Shown here: in pieces, positions 9,463 through 18,469 of the stretch
How the letters are laid out: each line of letters starts with the position of its first letter
Position numbering within the stretch: the stretch's first letter is position 1
Notes under the pieces: model-generated
The model's input: the letters and a program-made list of their open reading frames with translations, nothing else
Databases searched by the model: none
Told to the model about the DNA's origin: nothing
Made by a program: the position numbers and the translations under genes
Assembly (NCBI GenBank): GCA_002718395.1
Contig: PBEG01000018.1
Location: 1 to 39,449, forward strand
Length of the DNA: 39,449 nucleotides
Direction: 5' to 3'
Source: Chloroflexota bacterium
GTDB lineage: Bacteria > Chloroflexota > Dehalococcoidia > UBA2979

Positions 9463-11182
9463 TCTTTTTCACCATTTCTTCAGAAGGAGCTATTTCTAAA
9501 TATTCTAATATGTCTGTCGCAAGTGCTGAAAATGTCGGTGCAGCAATTTCACCACCTAAGTTTTTTTCGCCTTTTGGATAATCAATCTTAATCAGAACAG
9601 ATATTTCAGGGCTTTCATAAGGAACATAGCCAATAAAGGAGGCAATAGTATAATCCCAATCGTATATTGCATTTATCGTGTTGATTGTTGTTCCTGTTTT
9701 TCCTGCTACATTAAATCCATCAATTTTTGCTTGATGATATTTATTGTCATTTACTATTGCTAGCATAAGCTGTTGAATTTCTTTAGCAGTAGTCATTTTA
9801 ATTACTTGACCTAGTTCGACGGGTTTTATGGCCTTGATTTCTTCCTGATTAATTACTTCTTTAATTATATAAGGTCTCATCAATTTTCCATCATTAATTA
9901 ATGCATTTATAGCTGATAAAACTTGAATTGGCGTTGCAGCAATTCCTTGCCCATATGAATTAGTTGCTAAATCAATAGGGTACCAATCTTTAGACTTATT
10001 TGTTCTTAGCATTCCTTCTGCTTCTCCTGATAAACCTAAAGTTGTTTTTGTGCCAAAACCAAAATTATTTAGATAGTCATAAAATCTTTCTGCTCCTATT
10101 TTTTGCGCAATCCAAACTGCACCTGTATTCAATGAATGGATAAGATGATTTTTTACAGTTGTTTCACCATATGAGTTTAAATCCCAGTTTTGAATTCTTT
10201 GTGGCCCAATATCTACATAACCCTTATCAAAATAAGTTGTATCTTTGTCTATTAAATTAAGATCTAAAGCAATAGCAGAAGTTACTAGCTTCATTACTGA
10301 ACCAGGCTCATATATATCGCTAATGATCTTGTTTCTCGAATTTTGACTTAAATTGTCATCGAAAATAATTTTATTTGTTAGTTCGATTTCTGGATAATTT
10401 GCCATTGCTAAAATTGCACCGGTTTTAGGGTTCATGACAAGGATGCTGCCGCCTGTAGCTTCATATTTATTAATTGCATTTAAAAGATGATTTTGTGCAA
10501 AATTCTGAATATACTTATCTATTGTTAAAATTATATCGTTGCCGGGTATTGGCTCCTCAATAGCCTCAAGTCCAAGTTTAATTTGCCTTCCAAATGGATC
10601 TTGTTCTGAAAATATGTATCCTGATTTCCCTTCTAAAATTGAGTTAAAGTCACTCTCAATGCCCCATAAACCACTTTGATCAAGACCGACATAACCAATT
10701 AATTGACCAGCTAAGTTTTTTTCGGGGTAGATTCTTTTAAATGAATCTAATGTATAAATATGGTTAAAATTATTTTGATGGATTAATTTTGTTTCTGAAA
10801 ATGGCATTTTTCTTTTTACAAGAATTTGTATATTTTTATTTATTGATTCATCAATTAGATCCTTACATTCTATCTTTATAATCTTGCACATTTTGATTAT
10901 TTCTTCTGTTTTAGTATTTTGATTAAATTTTGAACCATCAATATACAGGTCCCAAGTTTTTAGACTGGTTGCTAATGGATAGAAGTTTCTATCATAAATT
11001 GTACCGCGATTTGCTGAAAGCTCCTGCATAGATGAATGCATAGAATGTGCTTCTTGTTTATATTTATCGTGATCAATAACCTGAATGATAAACAATCTGT
11101 ATAACAAAATACAAGTTAACACGATTACAGAAGTAAAAAGTGTTTTATGTCTCCAAGTCAAACGACCTTTTTCGTTCGACAA
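9452..11182 (-). CDS. ftsI: Peptidoglycan D,D-transpeptidase FtsI / PBP3-like
   Basis: TM near N-terminus, NRGTIYDRN, SxxK (YEPGSVMKLV), SxN (HSLNTGAV), KTG (VAGKTGTT). Predicted TTG start preceded by GAGG. Confidence 0.93.
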   Translation of the reverse strand: MSNEKGRLTWRHKTLFTSVIVLTCILLYRLFIIQVIDHDKYKQEAHSMHSSMQELSANRGTIYDRNFYPLATSLKTWDLYIDGSKFNQNTKTEEIIKMCKIIKIECKDLIDESINKNIQILVKRKMPFSETKLIHQNNFNHIYTLDSFKRIYPEKNLAGQLIGYVGLDQSGLWGIESDFNSILEGKSGYIFSEQDPFGRQIKLGLEAIEEPIPGNDIILTIDKYIQNFAQNHLLNAINKYEATGGSILVMNPKTGAILAMANYPEIELTNKIIFDDNLSQNSRNKIISDIYEPGSVMKLVTSAIALDLNLIDKDTTYFDKGYVDIGPQRIQNWDLNSYGETTVKNHLIHSLNTGAVWIAQKIGAERFYDYLNNFGFGTKTTLGLSGEAEGMLRTNKSKDWYPIDLATNSYGQGIAATPIQVLSAINALINDGKLMRPYIIKEVINQEEIKAIKPVELGQVIKMTTAKEIQQLMLAIVNDNKYHQAKIDGFNVAGKTGTTINTINAIYDWDYTIASFIGYVPYESPEISVLIKIDYPKGEKNLGGEIAAPTFSALATDILEYLEIAPSEEMVKKNVR

Positions 11183-11208
11183 TTTTACCTCACTTCTACC
11201 CCGTTAAA

Positions 11209-11721
11209 TTAAAATAATTTTAAAATTGCATCTTTTGTTTTATTAAGGAAGCTAATAAAATCACTAAAAATATTTTTTGCTAATTCAACCTTTTGTTCTT
11301 TTTTTTGCCTTTCAAATGCTTCATTATAATATTTGTATTTTTCAGGAATGTAGGAAGTTTTAATCAATGGAACATCTGATTTAATAAATAAATCAGATGT
11401 TTGTTTATTCATACCTAGTTCTATTGCTTTTAAATTAATATTATCGATATCAATCAATGTTGCAATTTCAACTTCTAACTCAGCTATTTCCGCACTTAAA
11501 TCATTGTTTATTAATTTAATATTTTTTGTTTCGTATCCAATCGTCGAAATTTTGTCAGTTGCTAATACCTGAATAATACCCATGATGCATATAAAAATGG
11601 AAAGAAATATATAAGGAGTCATATTAATTCTTTTATTGAAGTTTTTTTGTAGTCGAATTTTTTTATTTTTTGTAATTTGTTTTCTATATATAGATTCTGA
11701 AGTAGGAGTTGCTAAAACCAT
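11209..11721 (-). CDS. ftsL: FtsL-like small membrane division protein
   Basis: Basic N-terminus, single TM (PYIFLSIFICIMGIIQVLA), coiled coil (NNDLSAEIAELEVEIATLIDIDNI), located between rsmH and ftsI. Confidence 0.7.
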   Translation of the reverse strand: MVLATPTSESIYRKQITKNKKIRLQKNFNKRINMTPYIFLSIFICIMGIIQVLATDKISTIGYETKNIKLINNDLSAEIAELEVEIATLIDIDNINLKAIELGMNKQTSDLFIKSDVPLIKTSYIPEKYKYYNEAFERQKKEQKVELAKNIFSDFISFLNKTKDAILKLF

Positions 11722-12671
11722 TAACTTGCCTTTCTTGCATTGATTATTTCAGCAACACGCATTTTTGCTGATCTTGATGATGGATTTTTTTTAATCTCTG
11801 CTTCAGATGGTCTGATTATTTTTTTAGAGATCAATTTAATTTTTGCTTGATGATTGCAGTTGCATATAATTAACTTTGAATCACATAAACAATGTTTTGA
11901 TTCATTATGAAAAAATTGTTTGACAATGCGGTCCTCAATAGAATGAAATGAGATTACAACCAGTCTACCACCAGGGCTTTTTAACAACTTTATTGATTTT
12001 GATAGTGCAGTTTCTAGCATTTTTAATTCACTATTTACTGCAATTCTGAAAGCTTGAAAAACTTTTGTAGCAGGATGAATTTTTTTATTACTTCTCCCTT
12101 TGTAAACTGAGAGAACTAAATCTGATAATTCATTTGTATTACTGATTGGTCTTTTTGCAACAATTAATCTAGCAATTGTTTTACTGTATCTTTCTTCGCC
12201 ATACTCACTAAGAATTTTTATTATGTCTGATTCTTTAAAATTATTTATAATTTCATCTGCAGTAGTTAGCTGATTTTGATTCATGCGCATGTCCAAAGGT
12301 GATTTATTTTGGAAAGAAAAACCCCTTTTAGGATCGTTAAGTTGAATTTGAGATGTACCTAAATCAAATAAAATTGCATTAATGTTTTTTATTTGATTTT
12401 CTTGAATTACCTGATCAATATTACTGAAGTCAATATTATGTAGCGAAATTGAATTTTTATAATCTTCTAAATTTTCTTTTGCAATATTGATTGCTTGAAT
12501 ATCTTTATCAAGACCAATTACATTAATTGAATCATATTTCTCTAAAATAGCCTTAGAATGACCACCACCTCCAAGAGTTGCATCTAAAAATGTATCTCCA
12601 TTTTTTAAATTTACATGCTCTAATGCCTCTTGAACCATTACTGTTTTATGATGAAGCACACTATTCATCAA
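11721..12671 (-). CDS. rsmH: 16S rRNA (cytosine1402-N4)-methyltransferase RsmH (MraW)
   Basis: HKTVMVQEALEHV, DATLGGGGHSKAIL, FDLGTSQIQLND, ERYSKTIARLIV, RLVVISFHSIEDRIVK motifs. Confidence 0.95.
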   Translation of the reverse strand: MMNSVLHHKTVMVQEALEHVNLKNGDTFLDATLGGGGHSKAILEKYDSINVIGLDKDIQAINIAKENLEDYKNSISLHNIDFSNIDQVIQENQIKNINAILFDLGTSQIQLNDPKRGFSFQNKSPLDMRMNQNQLTTADEIINNFKESDIIKILSEYGEERYSKTIARLIVAKRPISNTNELSDLVLSVYKGRSNKKIHPATKVFQAFRIAVNSELKMLETALSKSIKLLKSPGGRLVVISFHSIEDRIVKQFFHNESKHCLCDSKLIICNCNHQAKIKLISKKIIRPSEAEIKKNPSSRSAKMRVAEIINARKAS

Positions 12672-13068
12672 GATTCTCCTGTTTTTTTAATTCATTTTCC
12701 CATATGGACTGAGGCCATAATTCAACATAATCACCACATCCAATAACTGCAATATTTTTTTCATCACCTAATAATTTTCTCAATTGGGGTGGAATCAGAA
12801 TTCTCCCTTGAGAATCTAAATCAACTTCGAATGCACCTGCTAGAAAATTTCTTCTGATTTGCCTACCAGCTTTTTGTCTGTTGCTTACATGTTCACCAAG
12901 CCTTGTTGATGTTTCAGTTTCAAAACCATTAATGGTATATAGCTCTAAGCAGCTATCAGGACTTTCTTTAATAACAGCTCCATTTATAAAAGCTGCTCTG
13001 TATCTTGCAGGCAAAGAGATGCGTCCTCTAGCATCTATTGAGTAATCAAATGAACCAAAAAAGTACAT
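12661..13068 (-). CDS. mraZ: Transcriptional regulator MraZ (two SpoVT-AbrB-like domains)
   Basis: MYFFGSFDYSIDARGRISLPARYR and DSQGRILIPPQLRKLLG. Start set to ATG 13068 (GGAG five nt upstream) because family homology begins at MYFFGSFDYSID; the 17 extra residues in the ORF track are encoded by the box array. Confidence 0.93.
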   Translation of the reverse strand: MYFFGSFDYSIDARGRISLPARYRAAFINGAVIKESPDSCLELYTINGFETETSTRLGEHVSNRQKAGRQIRRNFLAGAFEVDLDSQGRILIPPQLRKLLGDEKNIAVIGCGDYVELWPQSIWENELKKQENLDE

Positions 13069-13083
13069 CACAGCTCCATTTAT

Positions 13084-13118
13084 TGGGTATATATGGGAAT
13101 TAAGCCCATTTATACCCA
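13084..13118 (-). promoter_or_regulatory. Putative MraZ operator: four TGGGN/NCCCA boxes with exact 10-bp period
   Basis: mraZ-sense strand: TGGGT-ATAAA-TGGGC-TTAAT-TCCCA-TATAT-ACCCA. TGGGN repeats separated by 5 nt are the established E. coli MraZ binding pattern; here two direct boxes are followed by two inverted boxes. Confidence 0.75.
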
Positions 13119-13221
13119 TTTCTTATCATTTAAAGTACCAAATTGAGTCAATTTCGACAAGCATTATAGAAAAAAGTATTGTGTTTTTATAAAAGAAAAT
13201 CATTAATCTTATTCGAATAAA

Positions 13222-13244
13222 CGGGTATAATTTAACCCATGGGA
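13222..13244 (+). promoter_or_regulatory. Putative promoter region of the MoaB-like/trmD operon with GGG/CCC boxes around the -10
   Basis: CGGGTATAATTTAACCCATGGGA: TATAAT at 13226-13231 within an imperfect GGGT..ACCC palindrome, ahead of ATG 13253. Confidence 0.5.
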
Positions 13245-13252
13245 GCAATTTG

Positions 13253-13780
13253 ATGTCTAGTAAAAAAAAATGGCGAGTATATTTAATTGTTTTAAGTGAT
13301 TTAGGGGCGCAAGGTAAAAGAGAAGATACAGCTGGAGAATCTGTAAAGTCTATGCTTAAAGATAATAATTTTATTATTAACGATAAAATTATTATTCCTG
13401 ATGACTTTGATAGCTTAGTAGCAATTTTAAAAAAAGAAACAGACCCAGATTATGTTCAATCTGATGTAATTTTTACAATTGGTGGGACTGGTTTATCTCC
13501 AAGAGATATTACGCCTCAAGCAACAAAATTAATTTTAGATATAGAAATTCCTGGATTGACTGAATTAATGAGAATCAAGGGATATGAATTAAATAGGTTA
13601 GCTATTATTAGTAGAAGCGTAGCTGGTATTCGTAATAACGTGCTAATAATTAACCTGCCAGGCAGTAAAAGAGGCGCCACTGAAAGCTTAGGATTAATTA
13701 TTGAACAAATTGATCATTTGTTGAATCAGATTCAAAATAAAGATGACAATTATCATGAGAACTTAAAAAATGAAAATTAA
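13253..13780 (+). CDS. MoaB/Mog-family molybdopterin-binding-domain protein
   Basis: TIGGTGLSPRDITPQAT, PGLTELMR, SRSVAGIRNNVLIINLPGSKRGATESL. ATG 13253 preceded by GGGAG; ORF track starts at an upstream in-frame TTG (13250). Confidence 0.88.
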   Translation: MSSKKKWRVYLIVLSDLGAQGKREDTAGESVKSMLKDNNFIINDKIIIPDDFDSLVAILKKETDPDYVQSDVIFTIGGTGLSPRDITPQATKLILDIEIPGLTELMRIKGYELNRLAIISRSVAGIRNNVLIINLPGSKRGATESLGLIIEQIDHLLNQIQNKDDNYHENLKNEN

Positions 13781-14504
13781 TCTTTTAACTTTATTTCCTG
13801 ATTTTTTCTCTTCTCCGTTTGAATCGTCTATTCTTAGCAGGGCTATTCAAGAAGAAATTATTAATGTAGATATACATGATCTAAGAAAATGGGGAGAAGG
13901 AAAGCATAAGCAAGTTGATGACACTTCTTACGGAGGCGGCCCAGGCATGGTTTTGATGCCAGGACCATTAATGAAGGCTATAAAAGATATTAAAGGTAAG
14001 CAAAGTGAAAATACCCATGTCATTTTGATGACTCCGCAGGGAGAAAAACTTGATTACGATATTGCAAGCAAAATTGCATTAAAAGAGAATATTTTAATTA
14101 TTTGTGGCAAATATGAAGGAATTGATGAAAGAGTAGTAGAAAAGCATGTTGATCAAGAAATTTCATTGGCAGATGTTGTTTTTTCAGGAGGTGAAGTCGC
14201 TGCCTTGTCATTTGTCGATGCTATATCTCGATTAATTCCTGGAGTATTGGGTCAACCAGATTCCCTAATAGAGGAATCTTTTTGTGATAATTTATTAGAA
14301 TATCCGCAATATACAAAGCCTGCTACTATAGATGGGCTAGATGTTCCAAGTGTATTACTTTCTGGTAATCACAAAAATATTAACGAGTGGCGTCAAAAAC
14401 AGAGATTATTGAGAACAGCAAATCGAAGAAAAGATCTTTTAGAAAAAAAAGAATTAACTTCTGAAGAAAAACAATGGTTAGTTGAAAGTAATGACGAAAC
14501 GTAG
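13770..14504 (+). CDS. trmD: tRNA (guanine37-N1)-methyltransferase TrmD
   Basis: INLLTLFPDFF, LRKWGEGKHKQVDDTSYGGGPGMVLMPGPL, GKYEGIDERV, SGGEVAAL motifs. Confidence 0.96.
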   Translation: MKINLLTLFPDFFSSPFESSILSRAIQEEIINVDIHDLRKWGEGKHKQVDDTSYGGGPGMVLMPGPLMKAIKDIKGKQSENTHVILMTPQGEKLDYDIASKIALKENILIICGKYEGIDERVVEKHVDQEISLADVVFSGGEVAALSFVDAISRLIPGVLGQPDSLIEESFCDNLLEYPQYTKPATIDGLDVPSVLLSGNHKNINEWRQKQRLLRTANRRKDLLEKKELTSEEKQWLVESNDET

Positions 14505-14539
14505 AATAATTTATTGATGTATTGTTTTAATGAAAAGAA

Positions 14540-14884
14540 ATGACTATGAATAAAATTTTTTTAGACAAAGTTCCTATAACAGCTAATCCTCATCTTGAGG
14601 ATATTCATCCTGGTGATCAAATTAGAATTTCATATAGGATTGTTGAAGGGGAGCGTGAACGATTACAGCCTTTTGAAGGAATAGTAATAAAACGACGTAA
14701 TGGTAAAGATGGCAGCATAACAGTTAGAAGGATAGCTTCTGGAGTAGGCGTAGAACGAACTTTTCCGTTGCAGTCAAATAGAGTAGAAAAAGTTGATCTA
14801 ATTCAACGAGGCAAAGTCAGACGTTCAAAGCTTTATTTTTTACGTGGCAGAACAGGCAAGTCTGCTAGATTAAAACAAAAATAA
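14540..14884 (+). CDS. rplS: 50S ribosomal protein L19
   Basis: [73 protein letters not shown]. Confidence 0.97.
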   Translation: MTMNKIFLDKVPITANPHLEDIHPGDQIRISYRIVEGERERLQPFEGIVIKRRNGKDGSITVRRIASGVGVERTFPLQSNRVEKVDLIQRGKVRRSKLYFLRGRTGKSARLKQK

Positions 14885-14919
14885 TTTATTTACTATCTCA
14901 TGTATTATTGGCGTTATAG

Positions 14920-17616
14920 TTGAATTCAATCGCAATCAATTCTGATCAAAAAAAATCTGCAAAAAAATTTGTTAGGGTAGCTGTTAATTTGGGCAGGCCA
15001 TCTAGAATGTTGTTTAGCTATCATTTGAAAGATGAAATGAAAATTCAAGAAGGGAATTTAGTACTTGTACCTTTTGCAAAAAGAATTTTAGCCGGCATTG
15101 TTGTAGACGGTCCACTTGACCTACCTGGCTATCAGGGGAAGACTCGACCAGTAGATAGTATAGTCAATGATATCCCTGCAATAAGCACCAAGCATATGAG
15201 TACTGCAAAATGGATTATTAATCGTTACCTTGCTCCATTTTGGGAAACATATTCAATGATGCTTCCGCCTGGAATAAATAAAAAACCGATAGAGTCTGTA
15301 ATGAAAATTGGCAACTCTAATCCTGAAATTGAACAAGCAGCTTTAGTGATTCTAGATTCATTGGCTGAAAAACCTGTGCCTATTGATAAGTTAAAAAAAA
15401 AATTTCCAAACAAATTTGCCAATCATATAGCAGAGCTTGAAAAAGCAGGATTAATATCTAAAATTCATCATCTACCTTATAAAGATGCTTTAAAAAAGCA
15501 GAATCAATATATAGAAATTAAATCTAGTAATATTGAAGCAAATGATTTTATCAATAATCAAATAGGCAGTAAAAAAACTAAGATTGCACAGATGATTAAA
15601 TATTTTATTCTCAATAATAATCAAGAACTTGACTTTGATTCAGTCCTTCAACAATTTGAACGATTAACTATTAATAAAGCAATCAAAAAGAATCTAATTA
15701 AAATTAATGATAAAAATAGGTTTGTAAGTTTGAATTTGAAAGAAAAAAGTTATAGAGAAATTTTGGATGAAACCTGCTTTATTCATGAGAAAAAATCAAA
15801 AGACATCTTAGCTTTTTTAATAGATAAATCAAATTATGTTGAATCTTTTTTAAGTGTAAGTAGGATAGTCAGTATTTTTGGTCGCAGTTCTAGAAGCGCT
15901 ATCAAGCATTTATATTACTGCAAGATGATTAATTTTGTTGATCAAGTAAATGAACAAGCATCAGATCATTTGGTTAACAAAATTATTTCTTCAAAATTAA
16001 TTGAAGATCAAAAAAATATTTATAAACAAATAAATGATTCAATTAATTCAAATAAAAGTAAATCTTTTTTGTTGTATGGTCCTAATCAGTCTGGTAAAAA
16101 AGAAATTTGCTTACATTTGTTAAAATCATTGTCTGAAAATGCTGATAGCGCGTTAGTTTTGTGTCCGACAATAGAAAAAAGCCAATTATTTTTTGATAGC
16201 TATAAGAAATTCTTTGATAATAGTTTTAATTTGATGAATTCACAATTTTCAAAAAAAGAATTTCAAAATAAATGGAATCAAATCAACAATCTTGATTCTC
16301 AAATAATTGTTTCTACAAAATTTGGCTTTACATTGCCTATTAAAAAGCTCAAGCTTTTAATAGTTTTAGATGCTGAACATTTTTCATATAAACAAAATTT
16401 TAATTTACCAAAATATGATATACGAGAAATTGCTGAATATTTATCTAAAAATTTTAATGTCACTACTATCTTTTTATCTACAACGATGGATTCCTATCTT
16501 TGGTTTAATGCATATCATCAACAAATTGAAAGAATGGATCTCTCAGGCAAGATCAACAAAATTTTACAAACTAATGGATCGTATAAAGCATGGAGAAAAC
16601 TCAGTCTTCCAAATATCAAGATTGATGAAATAAAAGATCCTGCAGCTATTTTTTCTAATGAAGTTATCAATGATCTTCGTAACAATGCTGATAGAGGCAT
16701 TCAAAGTATTGTGATTATTAACCGTCGTGGATATGCAAGATATCTGGAATGTAGATGCGGTAAAAAAAACTTGTGCAATCAATGTAATTCTCCTATATCT
16801 GTTCAGCAATCAGACAATAAGAATTATGATAATAGGTTCTTTTTATTTTGTTATCAATGTGGATACAGATCAAGGCTATTAAATAATTGCCCTCAGTGTA
16901 AAAGTCAATTTTTTCCTTTAAGAGTAGGTACTGGTTACGTTGAAGAACAATTAAGATCAGCATTAGAAAAAACAAAAATTGTTAGGCTTGACAGTGATTC
17001 CATTGTTGAATATGGCTCTGAACAGAGATTACACAATGCGATTAAAAGCGCCGATATTATTATAGGAACAAAAAAAGTTTTAGATATTCATGATTTAAGG
17101 AATGCTGCCTATGTATGCTTACTGCTACCTGAATACCATAACAATGAGTATGACTATCAGCACAATGAAGGAATTTTTCAATTTGTTATGGAAGCTGCTG
17201 ATATAGTTGATAATAATAATCCATTAAATAAATTAGTCATTCAAGCATTAAACCCTAATAATGAAGTAATTCATTTAGCCTTGCAAAGAAAAGCGGATGA
17301 ATTTTATTCTAAAGAATTGGAATGGCGGTCAATTTATGAATATCCACCATTAGTTCAGCTTTTTAAATTCGAATTCAGTCACATTGACGGTAGTTATGCT
17401 GCTGAAGAGGCGAATAGACTTTATAGGTTATTAAAAAGTTCATTAATTGATAAAAGTATAAAAATTTTTGGTCCTATTAAATTGAATAATGACGTGGTAA
17501 ATAATAAATATCGGTGGACTATTTATGTTAAGGGTCATGAAGCTAGCACAATATTGCATGATGTTGATATCCCATTTGGTTGGCAAGTAGAGTTAAACCC
17601 AGATAATATTGCATAA
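14920..17616 (+). CDS. priA: Primosomal protein N' (PriA)-like protein with degenerate helicase motifs
   Basis: PriA-like N-terminal 3'BD (VAVNLGRPSRMLFSYHL...NLVLVPFAKRILAGIVVDG), NRRGYARYLECRCGKKNLCNQC...CYQCG...CPQC zinc-binding region, YPP C-terminal motif; Walker A/B and motif V/VI deviate strongly. TTG start. Confidence 0.85.
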   Translation: MNSIAINSDQKKSAKKFVRVAVNLGRPSRMLFSYHLKDEMKIQEGNLVLVPFAKRILAGIVVDGPLDLPGYQGKTRPVDSIVNDIPAISTKHMSTAKWIINRYLAPFWETYSMMLPPGINKKPIESVMKIGNSNPEIEQAALVILDSLAEKPVPIDKLKKKFPNKFANHIAELEKAGLISKIHHLPYKDALKKQNQYIEIKSSNIEANDFINNQIGSKKTKIAQMIKYFILNNNQELDFDSVLQQFERLTINKAIKKNLIKINDKNRFVSLNLKEKSYREILDETCFIHEKKSKDILAFLIDKSNYVESFLSVSRIVSIFGRSSRSAIKHLYYCKMINFVDQVNEQASDHLVNKIISSKLIEDQKNIYKQINDSINSNKSKSFLLYGPNQSGKKEICLHLLKSLSENADSALVLCPTIEKSQLFFDSYKKFFDNSFNLMNSQFSKKEFQNKWNQINNLDSQIIVSTKFGFTLPIKKLKLLIVLDAEHFSYKQNFNLPKYDIREIAEYLSKNFNVTTIFLSTTMDSYLWFNAYHQQIERMDLSGKINKILQTNGSYKAWRKLSLPNIKIDEIKDPAAIFSNEVINDLRNNADRGIQSIVIINRRGYARYLECRCGKKNLCNQCNSPISVQQSDNKNYDNRFFLFCYQCGYRSRLLNNCPQCKSQFFPLRVGTGYVEEQLRSALEKTKIVRLDSDSIVEYGSEQRLHNAIKSADIIIGTKKVLDIHDLRNAAYVCLLLPEYHNNEYDYQHNEGIFQFVMEAADIVDNNNPLNKLVIQALNPNNEVIHLALQRKADEFYSKELEWRSIYEYPPLVQLFKFEFSHIDGSYAAEEANRLYRLLKSSLIDKSIKIFGPIKLNNDVVNNKYRWTIYVKGHEASTILHDVDIPFGWQVELNPDNIA

Positions 17617-17627
17617 AGGATAAAATA

Positions 17628-18119
17628 ATGAGACCAATAAGATATTTAGGCGACCCGGTCTTAAGAGGTAAGACTGAAAATGTCAAAAAAGTTAATCCAG
17701 ACATAAAATTGTTAGTTCAAAGCATGTTTGCTTCAATGCAAAAAGCAAATGGCGTTGGTCTTGCCGCTCCACAGGTAGGTGTTAATTTAGCTATTGCAGT
17801 AATTGACATACCAGGACACTTGCCTTTTGCAATTATTAACCCTAAGATTACAAAATCATCTGGCAAACGCATTGTTGAAAATGAAGGCTGTCTATCTGTT
17901 CCAGGATATAGAGGAAATCCAGAAAGAAGCGTTGAAGTGCATGTTGAAGCAATAGATTTAGATAGTAAGCAAATTAAATTTCATGCAACAGATGATTTGC
18001 TAGCCCAAGTTTTAGAACATGAAATTGATCATTTAAATGGAAAATTATACTTAGATCGTATTGTTGATATGTCTAGCATGCAAAAATTAAATTCAATGAA
18101 TTGGGAAGAAAATGATTAA
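17628..18119 (+). CDS. def: Peptide deformylase
   Basis: GVGLAAPQVG, EGCLSVPGYRG, EHEIDHLNGKLYLD motifs. Confidence 0.96.
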   Translation: MRPIRYLGDPVLRGKTENVKKVNPDIKLLVQSMFASMQKANGVGLAAPQVGVNLAIAVIDIPGHLPFAIINPKITKSSGKRIVENEGCLSVPGYRGNPERSVEVHVEAIDLDSKQIKFHATDDLLAQVLEHEIDHLNGKLYLDRIVDMSSMQKLNSMNWEEND

Positions 18120-18155
18120 TTTCATTTTATTGCATATTATTTTTGGATATAAATA

Positions 18156-18452
18156 ATGGAGTTTATTTACCCTGTTGTTATAGCTGTTGCATTTTATTTT
18201 ATTCTTTTAAAACCAGTATTAGGTGAGCAAAGTAAGAGGAAAAAAATTATTGCTAATCTAAATATTGCTGATACGGTAGTAATTTCAGGAGGTATTATTG
18301 GTGTCATAGATGAAATTATTGTTACTGATGATGGCTCAAGTGTTTTGAAATTATCTTTATCTAAGAAAAATTTTATTTACACATATCCTGAAGCTGTGGA
18401 AAGACTTGTTAAGGATAGTGCTATTAAAAATTTAGACGATATAATAAATTAA
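18156..18452 (+). CDS. yajC: Preprotein translocase subunit YajC
   Basis: N-terminal TM, LKPVLGEQSKRKKIIANLNIADTVVISGGIIGVI; directly upstream of secD. Confidence 0.85.
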   Translation: MEFIYPVVIAVAFYFILLKPVLGEQSKRKKIIANLNIADTVVISGGIIGVIDEIIVTDDGSSVLKLSLSKKNFIYTYPEAVERLVKDSAIKNLDDIIN

Positions 18453-18469
18453 ATAAGAAAGCTGTAAAT

